33,865 nt of DNA from Priapulus caudatus (GCF_000485595.1 NW_014577082.1:115700-149564), one strand, 5' to 3'; positions 10,059 through 20,228 are shown, counted from the first letter of the stretch. A program made the numbers and translations. The notes: generated by a model from the sequence alone, not told the origin.

Positions 10059-10100
10059 TGCGTGCGTGTGTGTGTGTGTGCGCGCGAGTTCTGCATTAAC
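9993..10100. repeat. (GT)n/(GCGT)n microsatellite
   Basis: A uniform GT run (10020-10040) flows into GCGTGCGTG and back to GT, ending CGCGCGAG. The counterpart in the second copy is much shorter and interrupted. Confidence 0.92.
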
Positions 10101-10449
10101 CGAGCTGCTGCGCTGCGCAGTCACGTGGCTGGCATAATCGAGTCGAAAACATGTAACAGACAGAGCGGACACAGTAGCGCACAGAGTAGTAATATACTCG
10201 ACCTGTGAGCAGCAGCAGCAGCAGTAGCGGTGTCAGATCCCTCGAGATTCATCCAATGTGCAGTCTCGACGTGCTTGCGTCGCGCCCCCGTGTTGCTCTG
10301 TGTACGAGGTGCAGAGTGTAAATAGATTTGACTTTAGTATGTGCGGGTCTATCGTCCACGTCAGTGTGTGTACACGGCTACGTACTGTTTGACGAGGCGA
10401 CATTGATCTGTGCTGTGCAGAAGCATATTGCAGGTATGCTACCACTTGT

Positions 10450-10601
10450 AATTATTCATGGGTGCGTGCGTGAGTGCGTGCAGGTGCTATGCGCGTGTGT
10501 GTGTGCGTGCGTGCGTGTGTGCGTGAGTGCGTGCGTGCAGGTGTTATGTGCGTGTGTGTGCGTGCGTGCGTGCGTGTGCGGATGTGTATATTGTGTTTGT
10601 G

Positions 10602-10659
<58 letters not shown>

Positions 10660-10720
10660 GCGCGCGTGTGTGAGTGTGGTGTTGTGTTGCGCGCGCCAGG
10701 TACGTGTGTGATCGTGGGCG
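10450..10720. repeat. (GT)n/(GCGT)n microsatellite with CAGGTGTTATG-type spacers
   Basis: GCGT runs are interleaved with two spacers, GTGCAGGTGCTATGCGCGTG and GTGCAGGTGTTATGTGCGTG, that resemble the 52-bp repeat at 9836-9992. It probably arose by slippage of the same sequence. Confidence 0.88.
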
Positions 10721-10997
10721 TGAGCGTACGACGGTATACTATTACAAAGGCATCATCGGTGCAATTACGGTGTTTCTAGGTTTCTAATCGCCATCAAACA
10801 AACAAACAATACATAATTGGAGCTGCACGTTCCGCCGTGCGTTACCGTAAATAAATTGGTCGTATACGCTCGCTCGCGATTATTCGCGCCATTGTGACCT
10901 CGGTGGCACTCGGTCGTCACAGTATGTGAAAAGCACGTCGTCACAGTGGGTGAAATGCAACGCGTTTGAATGTCAGCGTGACTGGAAAACGCTCGTT

Positions 10998-10999
10998 AT

Positions 11000-11067
<68 letters not shown>

Positions 11068-11920
11068 CTCTCTTCCTCCCCCTCTCTCTTTCTTTCTCTC
11101 TCTCTCCCGTTCTCCATCATCGCGTTTGCAGTTTTGCTGATATTGACTGCAAGAGTCCCGGTGGCCGAGCCCACATGTACAACGGTCGTCTCTCAAGGGT
11201 CAGCTTACGTTTCGCTGGAGATTTTGCGCACTGGCCACCACTGCCCTACATAAAGAGGGCCGAGACACATGTTACCATCTTGATGTTACGTGCAACACGC
11301 GCGAAAGGCAGTCGTCTCATATATGTAACTCTGCCACATGCTAGGTAGCTCTAGAACTATAGCCCTTCGCTCTGCCACAGGCAGGTATAGTTCTAGAGCC
11401 ACCTGCTAGGCTGCTAGGAAGGTCACAGATGGCTTGAGAGATCGGTTTTTGTTCGTGTAATTAGGTAGAGAAAGGTAAGAGAAGGTGTGGTACAGGCCAC
11501 CTACTCAGTACTGCCACGTTCGGGTTTATATTGCGTCAGGCGTATCACCGTGGCGCTGTGTGTAAGTAAGTAAGGTTAGATGTACGGGGGTCATGGTTGT
11601 GTTCGATTTTGCCTCCCATGACGGTTCTGTAGCGGCAGTGACGTCACCGACGTCAATGTGGCCGCAATGACGTCAAGACGACACTGTGGCGACACTGACA
11701 ACAATGTGACGTCACTGTCGACATCGTGGCGACACTGTGACGACACTGACAACACTGTGACGACACTGACAACACTATGACGATACCGAAAACACCGCGG
11801 CAGCAGTGACGTCACTGACGACGCGAAGACGCGCCGTCGGAAATGTCATTACTGTATACTCCGCGCTAGCACTCTAGCAGCGCGGTTGTTCGACGCCTGA
11901 AGCCTTGATGAGGTGAGATT
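10998..11920 (+). repeat. Module A', second copy of module A (empty hAT site)
   Basis: A CT tract (about 11005-11110) is followed by the same flank as 590-1870, but continuous through CTCTAGAA at 11349-11356 where the first copy carries the 400-bp hAT-like element. This shows the pre-insertion state. It is joined on the left directly to the end of module C. Confidence 0.87.
11639..11830 (+). repeat. GTGACGACACTGACAACACT minisatellite with CRE palindromes
   Basis: Irregular units of about 18-21 bp built from TGTGACGACACTG and ACAACACTG. Full TGACGTCA palindromes, the cAMP-response-element core, occur at 11639-11646, 11668-11675, 11707-11714 and 11807-11814. The first module copy has only degraded versions at 1560-1760. 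A reverse-strand frame here is a by-product of the repeat. Confidence 0.75.
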
Positions 11921-12154
11921 GTATATGTACATACGTGTGCGTGTGTGTATATAGGCGTATAGTGTGTATACACTAGCGTGCAGCCTGGCGCGCTAGAGAA
12001 GCTGAGCGGCGTTGATTAATCCGTAGTCGAGGCACGGCGATCGGCGGCGTAACTTTGCCAGGGTCCGCGTGCGTGCGTGCGTGCGTGCGTGTGCGTGCGC
12101 GTGAGCGTGCGGAATTGATCAGCTCCGTGAGTGCGTGAACGCTGGTCGCAGCTA

Positions 12155-12191
<37 letters not shown>

Positions 12192-12205
12192 GGTTGCATG
12201 CAATG
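11921..12205. repeat. GT/GCGT tracts with a short unique spacer
   Basis: GTGTATATAGGCGTATAGTG-type sequence, then GCGTGCGTGCG at 12067-12105 and again at 12154-12190, around a 50-bp spacer. No gene seen. Confidence 0.85.
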
Positions 12206-12500
12206 GAGAGGGGAGACGGAGATGGGAAAAAAGGAGAGGGGGAGAGGAAAGCGAGTTAGAGTGAGGGGGAGAGGAACATAGTGCGGGGGAAAGAAGGCGA
12301 TAGAGAGAATGGGAGTGAAAGAGAGAGAGAGAGAGAGAGGGGGAGAAGGGGATACCGATAGGGAGACAGTGAGAGATAGAGAAAGAAAGTGTGACAGGAA
12401 GAGGAAAGGGATAGTGAGAGAGATGTGGGAAGAAATCTTGAGCGAAAACAGGAACGAAAGCGAGAGGGGGTAGATGGGAGGAGAAAGAAGGAGAGGTCCG
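12206..12500. repeat. GA-rich polypurine tract
   Basis: About 295 bp of G/A with scattered T (GAGAGGGGGAGA, GAGAGAGAGAGAGAG at 12321-12338). The reverse-strand Ser/Leu/Pro frame is a repeat artefact. It is less regular than the tract at 7590-7830 and has no obvious second copy. Confidence 0.9.
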
Positions 12501-13391
12501 ATCACACTCAAAAACGTCTTTGCGTAGGCCGTTTACCTTTTCACATCCTGGGCTACGGGTTTAATCATTGATCGGTTAATTTCCTTCGATGCATGTGACC
12601 TGTCCCGTATTTGCAATTAATCAACAGGAATACGCTTGTTCTTGCTTTTCTTTCTAACGAACGATCGTCAATGTTTGCTAATGAAATCTGTGATTCAATC
12701 ACAACATTATGAGATTGATTCCAAGAATACGTACAGCACACATGCAGGCGTCGCGAACGGCTGCTGACGACGCTACAGTTATAATCCCGACTATTTTTCC
12801 CAAAAGTGCACAGCGTTTATTTAATGCGTTTACGTTGCCACGCTAATTGCAATAGCGATGAACGCAATCATCAATCAATGATCGTGCTCGCCGAAACGCC
12901 GACAACGAATACAATTAGTATACGTTGACTCGTCGTGCGCACCTGATGCTGCGACTTCCGTATTGCATGCCGCCGTATATAAAACAGTAGTATTGATTCG
13001 AGCTGTGTGAATCGTTCGTGTGTATGCATATTCGACCATAACGCCTGGGCTATAATTTGAGCACGCGGGTACACTTATGGCTATCTACATACACTCGCAT
13101 ACAGTCTCACGGGTGCGGGCATTACACGCTCGGCTAAAAATCATTTCCGACGTACTTCCTAGTTGATTTAGGTGTGCACAGCCAGACAACGTCCTGTCAT
13201 CCTTTTGAGTGCACTGCAATCGCTATGAATTGCAGTATACAGACTGACTACTGATACCCCATATACTCATTTGGGCTACGTTAGCACTGGTAGGCTGCGC
13301 ATGCTCAGTTTAGCGTGTGAGGTCACGCGGTAGACAGCAATGACGGGAAAACAATGGCACCGCCGATGGCATTGATGGGGTTTAGACCACT
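12501..13391. other. Unique intermediate-composition sequence, no gene seen
   Basis: Mixed sequence without a frame longer than 67 codons, with no RNA gene or repeat recognised. The only structure noted is a small ACTGCAAT...ATTGCAGT inverted pair near 13210-13235. Confidence 0.5.
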
Positions 13392-13444
13392 GGGGCCGGT
13401 TTCACGAAGCGTGATTAATCATGATTAAATTACTAATCAATATT

Positions 13445-14072
13445 GTATCCCCCTCGACGAAGTCGGCGGGGATACTATGGTTTCATGTCTCCCCAGCCGC
13501 CGCCGCCGCCGCCGCTCGGTCCGCCGCAGAGAATTCCCCTACCGCTCTATAACTCGACCCCTAATTGACCTAAGCGTTAGCCAAAACTTGGTATACTTAA
13601 GCACAATCTTGGGGAGAAGGTGTGCAGAGTAGCCAAACCAGGTCACTGGGACCTTTATTTGAACGCATTTACCTTGACCTTGATAATTTTCCTTCCGCTC
13701 TGCTAATCGGCGCCTAATTGACGCTAAGGCTACCACTTGGTATACTTTACAGCATTTGGGAGAAGGTGAGCAGCGTAACGCAAAACCAGGTTACTGCGAC
13801 CACTTGATCTTGAGCCTTTACTTGACCTTGATCATATTTCCCTCGCCGCTCTCTAAGCTCGCCCTAATTGAGGCTAGCGCTACAACTTGTATAGCTTAAC
13901 ATCTTGGGGAGAAGGTGAGCAGCGTACCAAAACCAGGTTACTGCGACTTTCATTTGACTTTTACCTTGACCTTGATCATATTTCCCTTCCGCTCTATAAC
14001 TCGGGCCCCTAATTGACCTAGCGCAACCAAACTTTGTATACTTACACATCTTGGGGAGAACGCGGGGGATAC
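13445..14072. mobile_element. E: GTATCCCCC-ended element nested in D'
   Basis: Starts GTATCCCCC and ends GGGGGATAC, 9-bp perfect inverted termini. It separates two parts of D' that are about 100 bp apart in the related element at 19257. The left end carries a hairpin (CCCC-CGAC-gaa-GTCG-GGGG at about 13449-13472) and a (GCC)n run at 13496-13513. The rest is the tandem array. No coding frame; family unknown. Confidence 0.6.
13541..14066 (+). repeat. 3.5-copy tandem array, unit about 150 bp
   Basis: Units start at about 13542, 13695, 13846 and 13989 (partial), each opening CCGCTCT and running through CCCTAATTGACC, ACTTGGTATACTT, TTGGGGAGAAGGTG, AACCAGGTTACTGCGAC and CCTTGACCTTGATCATATTT. Each full unit carries TGACCTTGA (13675, 13823, 13967), the reverse of the TCAAGGTCA extended half-site of ERR and SF-1 type receptors. 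Reverse frames here follow the array period and are not genes. Confidence 0.85.
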
Positions 14073-14220
14073 ATGTAGTTGGCGACAACTGCCCTTTCTA
14101 GTTAACTTCTCGTACTTAAATTGAAGTGACTGTTTCACGAAGCGTAATTAACTTTAATCATGATTAAGTTAATCACAATACTTAATTCTACTCAGGAACA
14201 TGATTAAATCCACTAATCAT

Positions 14221-14290
14221 GATTAGTTGCTAGTACTAGTAGTACTCGTTTTCTAGTACTAGTTAGTAGTACTAGTAGTATGTAGGTAGT
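14221..14290. repeat. TAGTACTAGT palindrome cluster
   Basis: Repeated TAGTACTAG and AGTACTAGTAGTA in both senses over about 70 bp, able to fold in several registers. It lies inside D' and is absent from the related element at 19257. Confidence 0.7.
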
Positions 14291-15235
14291 AATAGTATAT
14301 TAAAGGGAGAGTTTACTCTAGGTTCTAGAGTTATTTTCAGCTAAGTTAGGTTATAATTACGCTACATAAAAAGTTTCATGGTTCAATCACCATTAGAAAT
14401 ATTATTAAAAAATGTTTTAAAACTAACGACTACAGTTTGATTACAACGACGGTGGCGCCACTGAAATCGCACGATCTGATAAGTTGCACAAAACCACTTT
14501 CCAGCCAAGGGCTACAGACCGAGGTTGTTTCCTATTTATTCATTTAAAAGCAAAAGGATTGTAATATCTTATAAACGACATATAGTTTCAGTTATAATAT
14601 GGATAAATTTGCCCTAAAATGAATATCGTTCGGTTAAATAACATTTAGGTATAAATATAATTGCACTTTTGTGATTAGCCCTCGGTCTGTAACCTGCAAA
14701 ATAAATTGCCAAATACGCAACTTTTTCGGGGTGGCAGCACGGTCGCGGGTGTCATGGCGCCGTTCAAATTTTGTAGCGTTGATGTGTAAATAATTGTAAC
14801 AATTAAATTAGGTATCTGGTAACAAATACGTGTGGGTATAGATGATTTGTTATACAGTAAGTACAGTTGTATGCAGTAAAATCCTAGAGGCTACTGTCCC
14901 TTTAAGTAGGCTGCAGATTTTACAATTGTAAATTTTACTTCCATTTTTTCCCAAGGAAATTTAAATTATCTAAGATTAGCTGTACTAATTTAGTCATTAT
15001 AATTGCAAATTAATTCCTTTTCATGTACCGAATTTGCAGGTACTTTTGGCGTTGTCCGCCATTTTGAATACAGTGTAATTCATGTTTAAGTCGGCTAATT
15101 ATGTGATTAGTTAAATATGTACTTAAATCGCTTTGTGAAACAGATTTTTAAGTATGATTAACTAATCATAATTACAGGAGGTTAAGTATGATTAGTGATT
15201 TAATCATAATTAAAGTTAATCACGCTTCGTGAAAA

Positions 15236-15472
15236 CAATTCTTGCAGTATTATTGATCAGCTGTCCTAACCTTGTTCATATATAAACAAACCGGCATGTC
15301 CCTAGCGATGCCCATACGCTGAGATAATGACGGTGAAAATCTGGTATTTTCACTGAACACAGACTAGACATTAGTCAGTACTGCGTCAAAGATAAAACGG
15401 AAAAAGTTTATTAATTCGATCTAATACTGCAACATGATTGTTCAGCATTTTATCCGATTTGTACGCTCTTGA
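15236..15472 (-). mobile_element. X fragment (one arm) fused to D'
   Basis: Matches one arm of X: CAGTATTATTGATCAGC, the CTAGACATTAGTCAGTACTG block, the ACGGAAAAAGTTTATTAATTC block, then GTACGCTCTTGA at 15461-15472 followed by TACGT. TACGT is the reverse complement of the ACGTA target duplication flanking the full element. The other arm and the centre are missing, and the sequence abuts the D' terminus at 15234. Confidence 0.75.
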
Positions 15473-16228
15473 TACGTTACATGTAACACCTGACAGTACG
15501 AGAATACCATAGAAATTATCGATTGTAAGGAAGCATAACACCTTCTCTAGTCAACGCAAATTTGAGCTTTTGAAATTTCACTGTGACATTGTAGCCTCAT
15601 AATCCCGGCATGTATAGATTATACAAGGCAAACCGGCAGTCAAATTCTTTCTAACAGTAAAACAAATCCATGTTTAACCCTCCTCTTGAGGGTCAAAAGG
15701 TTATCCGCATTACTCTCTTCGCATGTCAGCAGAAAGTATTTATGGTCCTTTCAATAAAGCCGTAAAAATGCTTAGGTCACCGCTGAAACAATAAAGTTTT
15801 TCAATCGCTCCGTCAGACCATGTCCTCAGAAAATGTCTAAAAATCTGCCCTGTGCCCCATTGACCTTTGACCTGTGACCTCCAATTTCGGCACAGTGATG
15901 CGTTTCCCTACAATGATGCGTATAAACAGACCTATCACAAGCCTAGGTCGAGCCGTTTAGATTTGTGCCGCAATTCTGCATTTCCTCCCTATTCCTTAAG
16001 TTAAGGAGGGAATGTTCCCCCTTCTTTTACAAACCTATTGACCTTTGACGCTTTGACCCCAACTTCGACATCCCAACTCGTTTCCGGATTACCCCCCCCA
16101 GTCCCGAATACGTGACGCTACGTCGAGCGGTGTTGACGTACGGACGGACGCACGGACGGCCGCGACGACGGACGGACGATCATGCGATTCTACAAAGCTG
16201 CACCTGACTACGTCAGATGAGCTAATAA
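15473..16228 (-). repeat. Locus B spacer, inverted copy
   Basis: Reverse complement of 4351-5142 with scattered indels. On the reverse strand it carries three consecutive half-sites at 15861-15880 (AGGTCA, CAGGTCA, AAGGTCA), cleaner than in the first copy. It ends in the GACGGACG run (16139-16180) and the CTGACTACGTCAGATGAGCT block. No frame survives in both copies. Confidence 0.72.
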
Positions 16229-16230
16229 TT

Positions 16231-17037
16231 GCGCCATGATAATGCAAAGTTGACGAATGCTACAGTAACTGGCACCTTGTGTAGTTAATAAGTTACATTA
16301 CCTTAATAGCCAAACGCGTATTAGTTTGTCCAATATCACTGAGCTGGTTACTTAAGAAAATGTCTAATTGAAATCCGCAGTCTCAGAATCAGTTGACCTG
16401 ACTTGTTTACAGTTTCGAAACCGCATACGGCGAAACGGGTGTGATACAGCTTTATAGTGCACCGGACATTTTCGCACGCATGCATGCTCGGCCGTACGCA
16501 ATGCTAGCGATAGTACAGTACCGTAACTGTATACGTAACAGTAGTTCTGATTGTAATGAACATGGAATCCACGTACGAATCACGGACGATCGTAATAATA
16601 AAGTAGACTGTGTTGGGGGCCAACACTATGGGGGGATCGCGGACTAACCACGGCCACAGACTAAACATGGAAAGCAGACGGCACTACGCGTATTTACGTA
16701 TATTGGTCAAACGAATACACCTGTGTCCGAAATTGAATAGATACATTCTACTAGCTCATTAGTCGTTATAAGCATCCCGGGACAAACAATTCTCTGCTCA
16801 ACACCCGTAGCAACATGTGACGTCACCTAACCGAATTCGAGGCTATTTTGCTTGGCATACAAATTAGCGTTGGCGCCAGATTACTAGATTTACGGATTTC
16901 AATTATACATTTCTTAGTCATTAGCAGTGATATTGGGCAAACTAATAGTACGCGTTTGGCTATAAGGTAATGTACTTATTAACTACACAAGTGCCAGTTA
17001 CTATTAGCATTCGTCAACTTTGCATAATCAATGGGCC
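16231..17037 (-). mobile_element. M2, inverted copy
   Basis: GCGCCATGATAATGC at the left and TTGCATAATCAATGGGCC at the right, with the same inverted arms near 170 bp and interior as 3519-4350 but in opposite orientation. TAATAATT precedes it and TATTATG follows, which fits an AT-rich target duplication of uncertain length. The 68-codon frame near its left end has no counterpart in the other copy. Confidence 0.72.
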
Positions 17038-17051
17038 TATTATGCCTTTAA

Positions 17052-17653
17052 GCCTGGCGCACATTGCCGAACATTTTGCAGCGAACAACCTCGTGGCGCC
17101 GTCTAGTAGCTGTGTTGTAAAGAGTCACGTGATCGGCGTGAATGGCGAGCCCAGTTTGCACAAGAAATTTTAACAACTTTACTAATTTTTAGACAGGGCT
17201 GCTAGCTGCCCCCACATTTCGACCAAATGTTTGTAAAGAGTCACGTGATCGCGTGAATGGCGATGCCCAGTTTGCACAAGAGATTTTAACAACTTTACTA
17301 ATTTTAGACAGGGCTCTGCCGCCCACATTTCCACATAATCTCTTTCTTTCAAAAGTCCACACTTCTGCAAGCGATATATGCAGACACCATATTGTACACA
17401 ACAATCATGGACCACATATCGTGCTGCTATTGGTTACTACTACTTACAAATGTTCCTAGAATTGTTCGACATTCAGCGCACAATTGACGAACATTCGACG
17501 AACAATGTTCAAGATATCAACATTTCCGATCTTCAGAAACATTGTTGCTGAACAAGTGTTCGGCGATTTTTTCACACGCACATTTTGCCGAACATTTCAT
17601 GGAACATGGCTACATAATGTTTTTGAGTAAAATGTTCGCAATGTGCGCCGGGC
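17052..17653 (-). mobile_element. TTAA-flanked inverted-repeat element, complete copy
   Basis: The only complete copy: TTAA at 17048-17051, then GCCTGGCGCACATTGCCGAA..., ending ...TTCGCAATGTGCGCCGGGC with TTAA at 17654-17657. It is 602 bp long with terminal repeats of about 28 bp. Inner copies of the terminal motif (CGCACATTTTGCCGAACATT near 17580) and the two-copy 117-bp tandem (17112-17340) are present. Such subterminal repeats are often transposase-binding sites in DNA transposons. No transposase is encoded. The TTAA target suggests piggyBac or Kolobok mobilisation. Confidence 0.78.
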
Positions 17654-17657
17654 TTAA

Positions 17658-18185
17658 GTCCTCTGTATATAGAGGCGGGTAGGTGTGGCCGCCACCTCAC
17701 AGACACATGCAAGAGTATGGGTTGGCGTTGGACTTTCTAAAAATATTTGGCTTCTAATTTCTTTGGCATTCTACAATGTGAACTACTAGGTAATCAACAT
17801 AAATGAAGAAGCGTATCGAAGTTTGTGCGTTTATTATTTTTGAACATGTCCCCTGACACAAACATCAGCATTCGTCACGCATAATGTACGTAATCACCAC
17901 AGGGTATTAACATATATTATATTTATTACGCAGAACTTTCTCGCAAACAAACAGCGAAAGCACATTACAGAACGAGAATAAATAAGAAGAGCAATTAACG
18001 ACCGCAGCATTGAAATGCCACGGCGGTAACGTGCTACTGCAATTCTGGATATGCGCCTCGGCAGAATATTAGAATGAATAAGTTGACTCACAAATTTATC
18101 GAATTGATTCGACTACAGTATTTCGCGGCGACGTATGTACATGTGTATAAACACGGACAGTGTCGTTACCCCCGCGATCTTCATA
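17658..18185 (-). repeat. Outer flank of locus B, inverted copy of 32940-33454
   Basis: The reverse complement matches 32940-33454 through GAGTCAACTGATTC-like, GTGCTTTCGCTGTTTGTTTG and TACCCGCCTCTATATACAGA blocks. It adds 530 bp of non-transposon sequence to the inverted duplication, which shows that whole loci, not just mobile elements, are repeated. No frame is intact in both copies. Confidence 0.8.
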
Positions 18186-18240
18186 CATATACATATATAT
18201 ACATATATTTATATCATATATATATATATATACATCCTAC
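18180..18240. repeat. (TA)n/(TACATA)n microsatellite
   Basis: TACATATACATATATATAC followed by a pure TA run near 18220. It marks the limit of the inverted match with 32940 onward. Confidence 0.9.
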
Positions 18241-19256
18241 TATGCCTACTTATACTACACATATAGTTGCGACATCAAACGAAACCGATGCTAAGCGAAC
18301 AGAATGCACACAGGGAACCAATATTATTATATTACGCGCGCCTGTGCGTGTGCGTGCTTTGCGTTCGCGTGCGTGGGTGCGTTCGCTGGCGTATGCAGTG
18401 CACGCGCGCGCGTTGGTGTACGGTTCTATAAGCGATTCTTTAACAACGGATTCCAGCATAGCGCAACTGGTTTATGAATAGAATATTAATCAAATGCATC
18501 CTTCCTTAAAATGTATACAGGACTATTGTTTTGCATCGTAATCACCTGGGGGTATAATGGTATTAATTATATGCAGAATTATTTCAACGCAATCTCTATT
18601 CTGAAATAACTGCACGTATGATATGTGCCGTCCAGATGCCGAGCTAAGTAATGAGCAAAAATCCCGGTTGAACGTAAAGAAAGCGCACTGCATAAAGATT
18701 TCAAGGAAGCGCAACAAATAAGTTGTCACACACAGGGAAGAACCACCTAATAGAGCCAGTACAATATAAGTGAAATCATTTATAACGTAGCCTACGGCGA
18801 GATAATTGGGCACAAATCAATTCGATCGCACAAATGCCTGTTCGTCAGGAATACTAGTCTTTTTGTGAGAAGGGAGATTAAATGCCAGAAAATGAGCCAA
18901 TACATCGCGTTATGTGGGCGCGTTACAGTAGGTTCTATTGTACTTAGATTATACACAGTAGAGCAGGTGGAGAAGGTCTGAGGATAAGGAAGTGTTAATG
19001 TATTAGAGAAGGGGGAAATGTGTTACCGAGGAGAGATGGTGTTAATGAAATGATGGTTGAGACAGTGTGAGAAGAGTGGACGGGAATGAGCGGAACATAT
19101 AAATAATGGACTAGTTAGGGCTCTAGACTAGAAAATGGCTGAATGGCTAGAATTGATACCGAGTTTCGATTATACGCCGGCTGTAGCTTTTCATGTGTAT
19201 TGCCGTGTCACCTGTTAGTATTCTTTATTCGCTATAACAACTGCCTCGGTCTAAAT
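18241..19256. other. No gene recognised; short GCGT patch at 18340-18410
   Basis: Mixed AT-leaning sequence. The longest frame (18523-18813, reverse, 96 codons, hydrophobic) lacks an ATG at its start and has no family resemblance I recognise. Purine-rich text at 18970-19090 is not repetitive enough to call. Confidence 0.45.
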
Positions 19257-19915
19257 CAGGGGCCGGTTTCACGAAGCGTGATTAACTTTAATTATGATTA
19301 AATCACTAATCATACTTAACCTCCTGTAATTATGATTAGTTAATCATACTTAAAAATCTGTTTCACGAAGCGATTTAAGTACATATTTAACTAATCACAT
19401 AATTAGCCGACTTAAACATGAATTAGCACTGTTTCAAAATGGCGGACAATGCCAAAAGTACCTGCAAATTCGGTACATGAAAAGCGGAATTAATTTGCAA
19501 TTATAATGACTAAATTAAGTACACGCTAATTCTTAGATAATTTAAATTTTCCTTGGGAAAAATGGAAGTAAAATTTACATTTGTAAAATCTGCCGGGCCT
19601 ACTTAAAGGACAGTAGCCTCTAGGATTTTCTGCATACAACTGTACTTACTGTATAACAAATCATCTATACCCACACGTATTTGTTACCAGATACCTAATT
19701 TAATTGTTACAATTATTTACACATCAACGCCTACGAAATTTGAACGGCGCCATGACACCCGCGACGTGCTGCCCACCCGAAAAAGTTGCGTATTTGGCAA
19801 TTTATTTTGCAGGTTACAGACCGAGGGCTAATTACAAAAGTGCAATTATATTTATACCTAACAATGCTTATTTAACGAACGATACTTCCAGTTGGGCAAA
19901 ATTTTATCGATTTTT
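19257..19915 (+). mobile_element. D: inverted-repeat element, partial copy
   Basis: Starts CAGGGGCCGGTTTCACGAAG and repeats TTTCACGAAGCG about 100 bp further in (19371). It then matches the reverse complement of about 14590-15234, including ACTGTATAACAAATCATC and GCAGGTTACAGACCGAGGG. The match fades near 19915 and no opposite terminus is seen, so the element is truncated or diverged. The TTAATCATGATTAA-rich ends make it highly palindromic. Confidence 0.68.
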
Positions 19916-19967
19916 CGTTTTCACTTTATTCGATGGCTAACACTAATGTGGCACCTGTGTACCATGC

Positions 19968-20228
19968 TCATTTTGCGCATATAACTACATGTGAAGGCCT
20001 CAGAGCGTTTTTGCTTGCCCCCGCACATGTATTAAGCAGCGGCTTGACGTCATTATTGACGTCAGAGTCAGGATAACAACCACGATATTCACAGGTATAA
20101 TAAATAAGACCAGTATCATTCAGTGGTCCCACCCTGCTACACGTGTCATTACATGTATTCATAGTACATTCATTACATCTGCTAGTGAATCCACCAAGTA
20201 TCCCACGCCCCAAAATAGTTCTCCACAC
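19968..20228 (-). CDS. Possible Cys-rich reverse-strand open frame, unrecognised
   Basis: An open frame runs from a stop at about 20260 to TGA at 19968-19970. Its centre has closely spaced cysteines (CNECTMNTCNDTC, then YYTCEYRGCY). It is not low-complexity and lies outside every repeat I identified. It has no ATG at its left end, so it would have to be an internal exon. A CAG-GTAAGT donor-like site on the same strand (20257-20265) lies upstream of it, and I cannot place a convincing acceptor. The TGACGTCA pair at 20045 and 20057 falls inside it. No family is recognised; chance is the more likely explanation. Confidence 0.14.
   Translation of the reverse strand: MWRTILGRGILGGFTSRCNECTMNTCNDTCSRVGPLNDTGLIYYTCEYRGCYPDSDVNNDVKPLLNTCAGASKNALRPSHVVICAK

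Larger units (their letters stand above)
5785..10998 (+). repeat. Module C, first copy of a 5.2-kb direct duplication (second copy 24062-29592)
   Basis: Collinear with 24062-29592 in the same orientation at an offset of about 18.2-18.55 kb. Order is: X right arm, 1.7 kb of mixed sequence, GA tract, GT/GCGT tracts, short unique spacers, GTGA tract, 52-bp tandem repeat, GT tracts, and a final unique block ending GTTATATAT. Differences are mostly one-base indels plus length changes in the tracts. The copies part at about 10998, where this one runs into a CT tract and module A'. No frame is conserved between the two copies. Confidence 0.88.
13392..15234. mobile_element. D': inverted-repeat element with GGGGCCGGTTTCACGAAGC terminus, disrupted
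   Basis: The left end reads GGGGCCGGTTTCACGAAGC then GTGATTAATCATGATTAA. The right side ends in the complementary ...TTAATCACGCTTCGTGAAA (about 15215-15234) but lacks the outer CCGGCCCC. A second subterminal copy of TTTCACGAAGCG lies inside each end (14132; reverse near 15130). The right 640 bp match 19257-19915 in opposite orientation. Element E is inserted at 13445-14072, and a TAGTACTAGT palindrome cluster sits at 14221-14290. No transposase is visible. Confidence 0.68.

Noticed and set aside
18523-18813. 96-codon hydrophobic reverse frame
   Set aside because: Starts at GTG with no ATG, has stops immediately before it, and no recognised family; length is compatible with chance in 34 kb.
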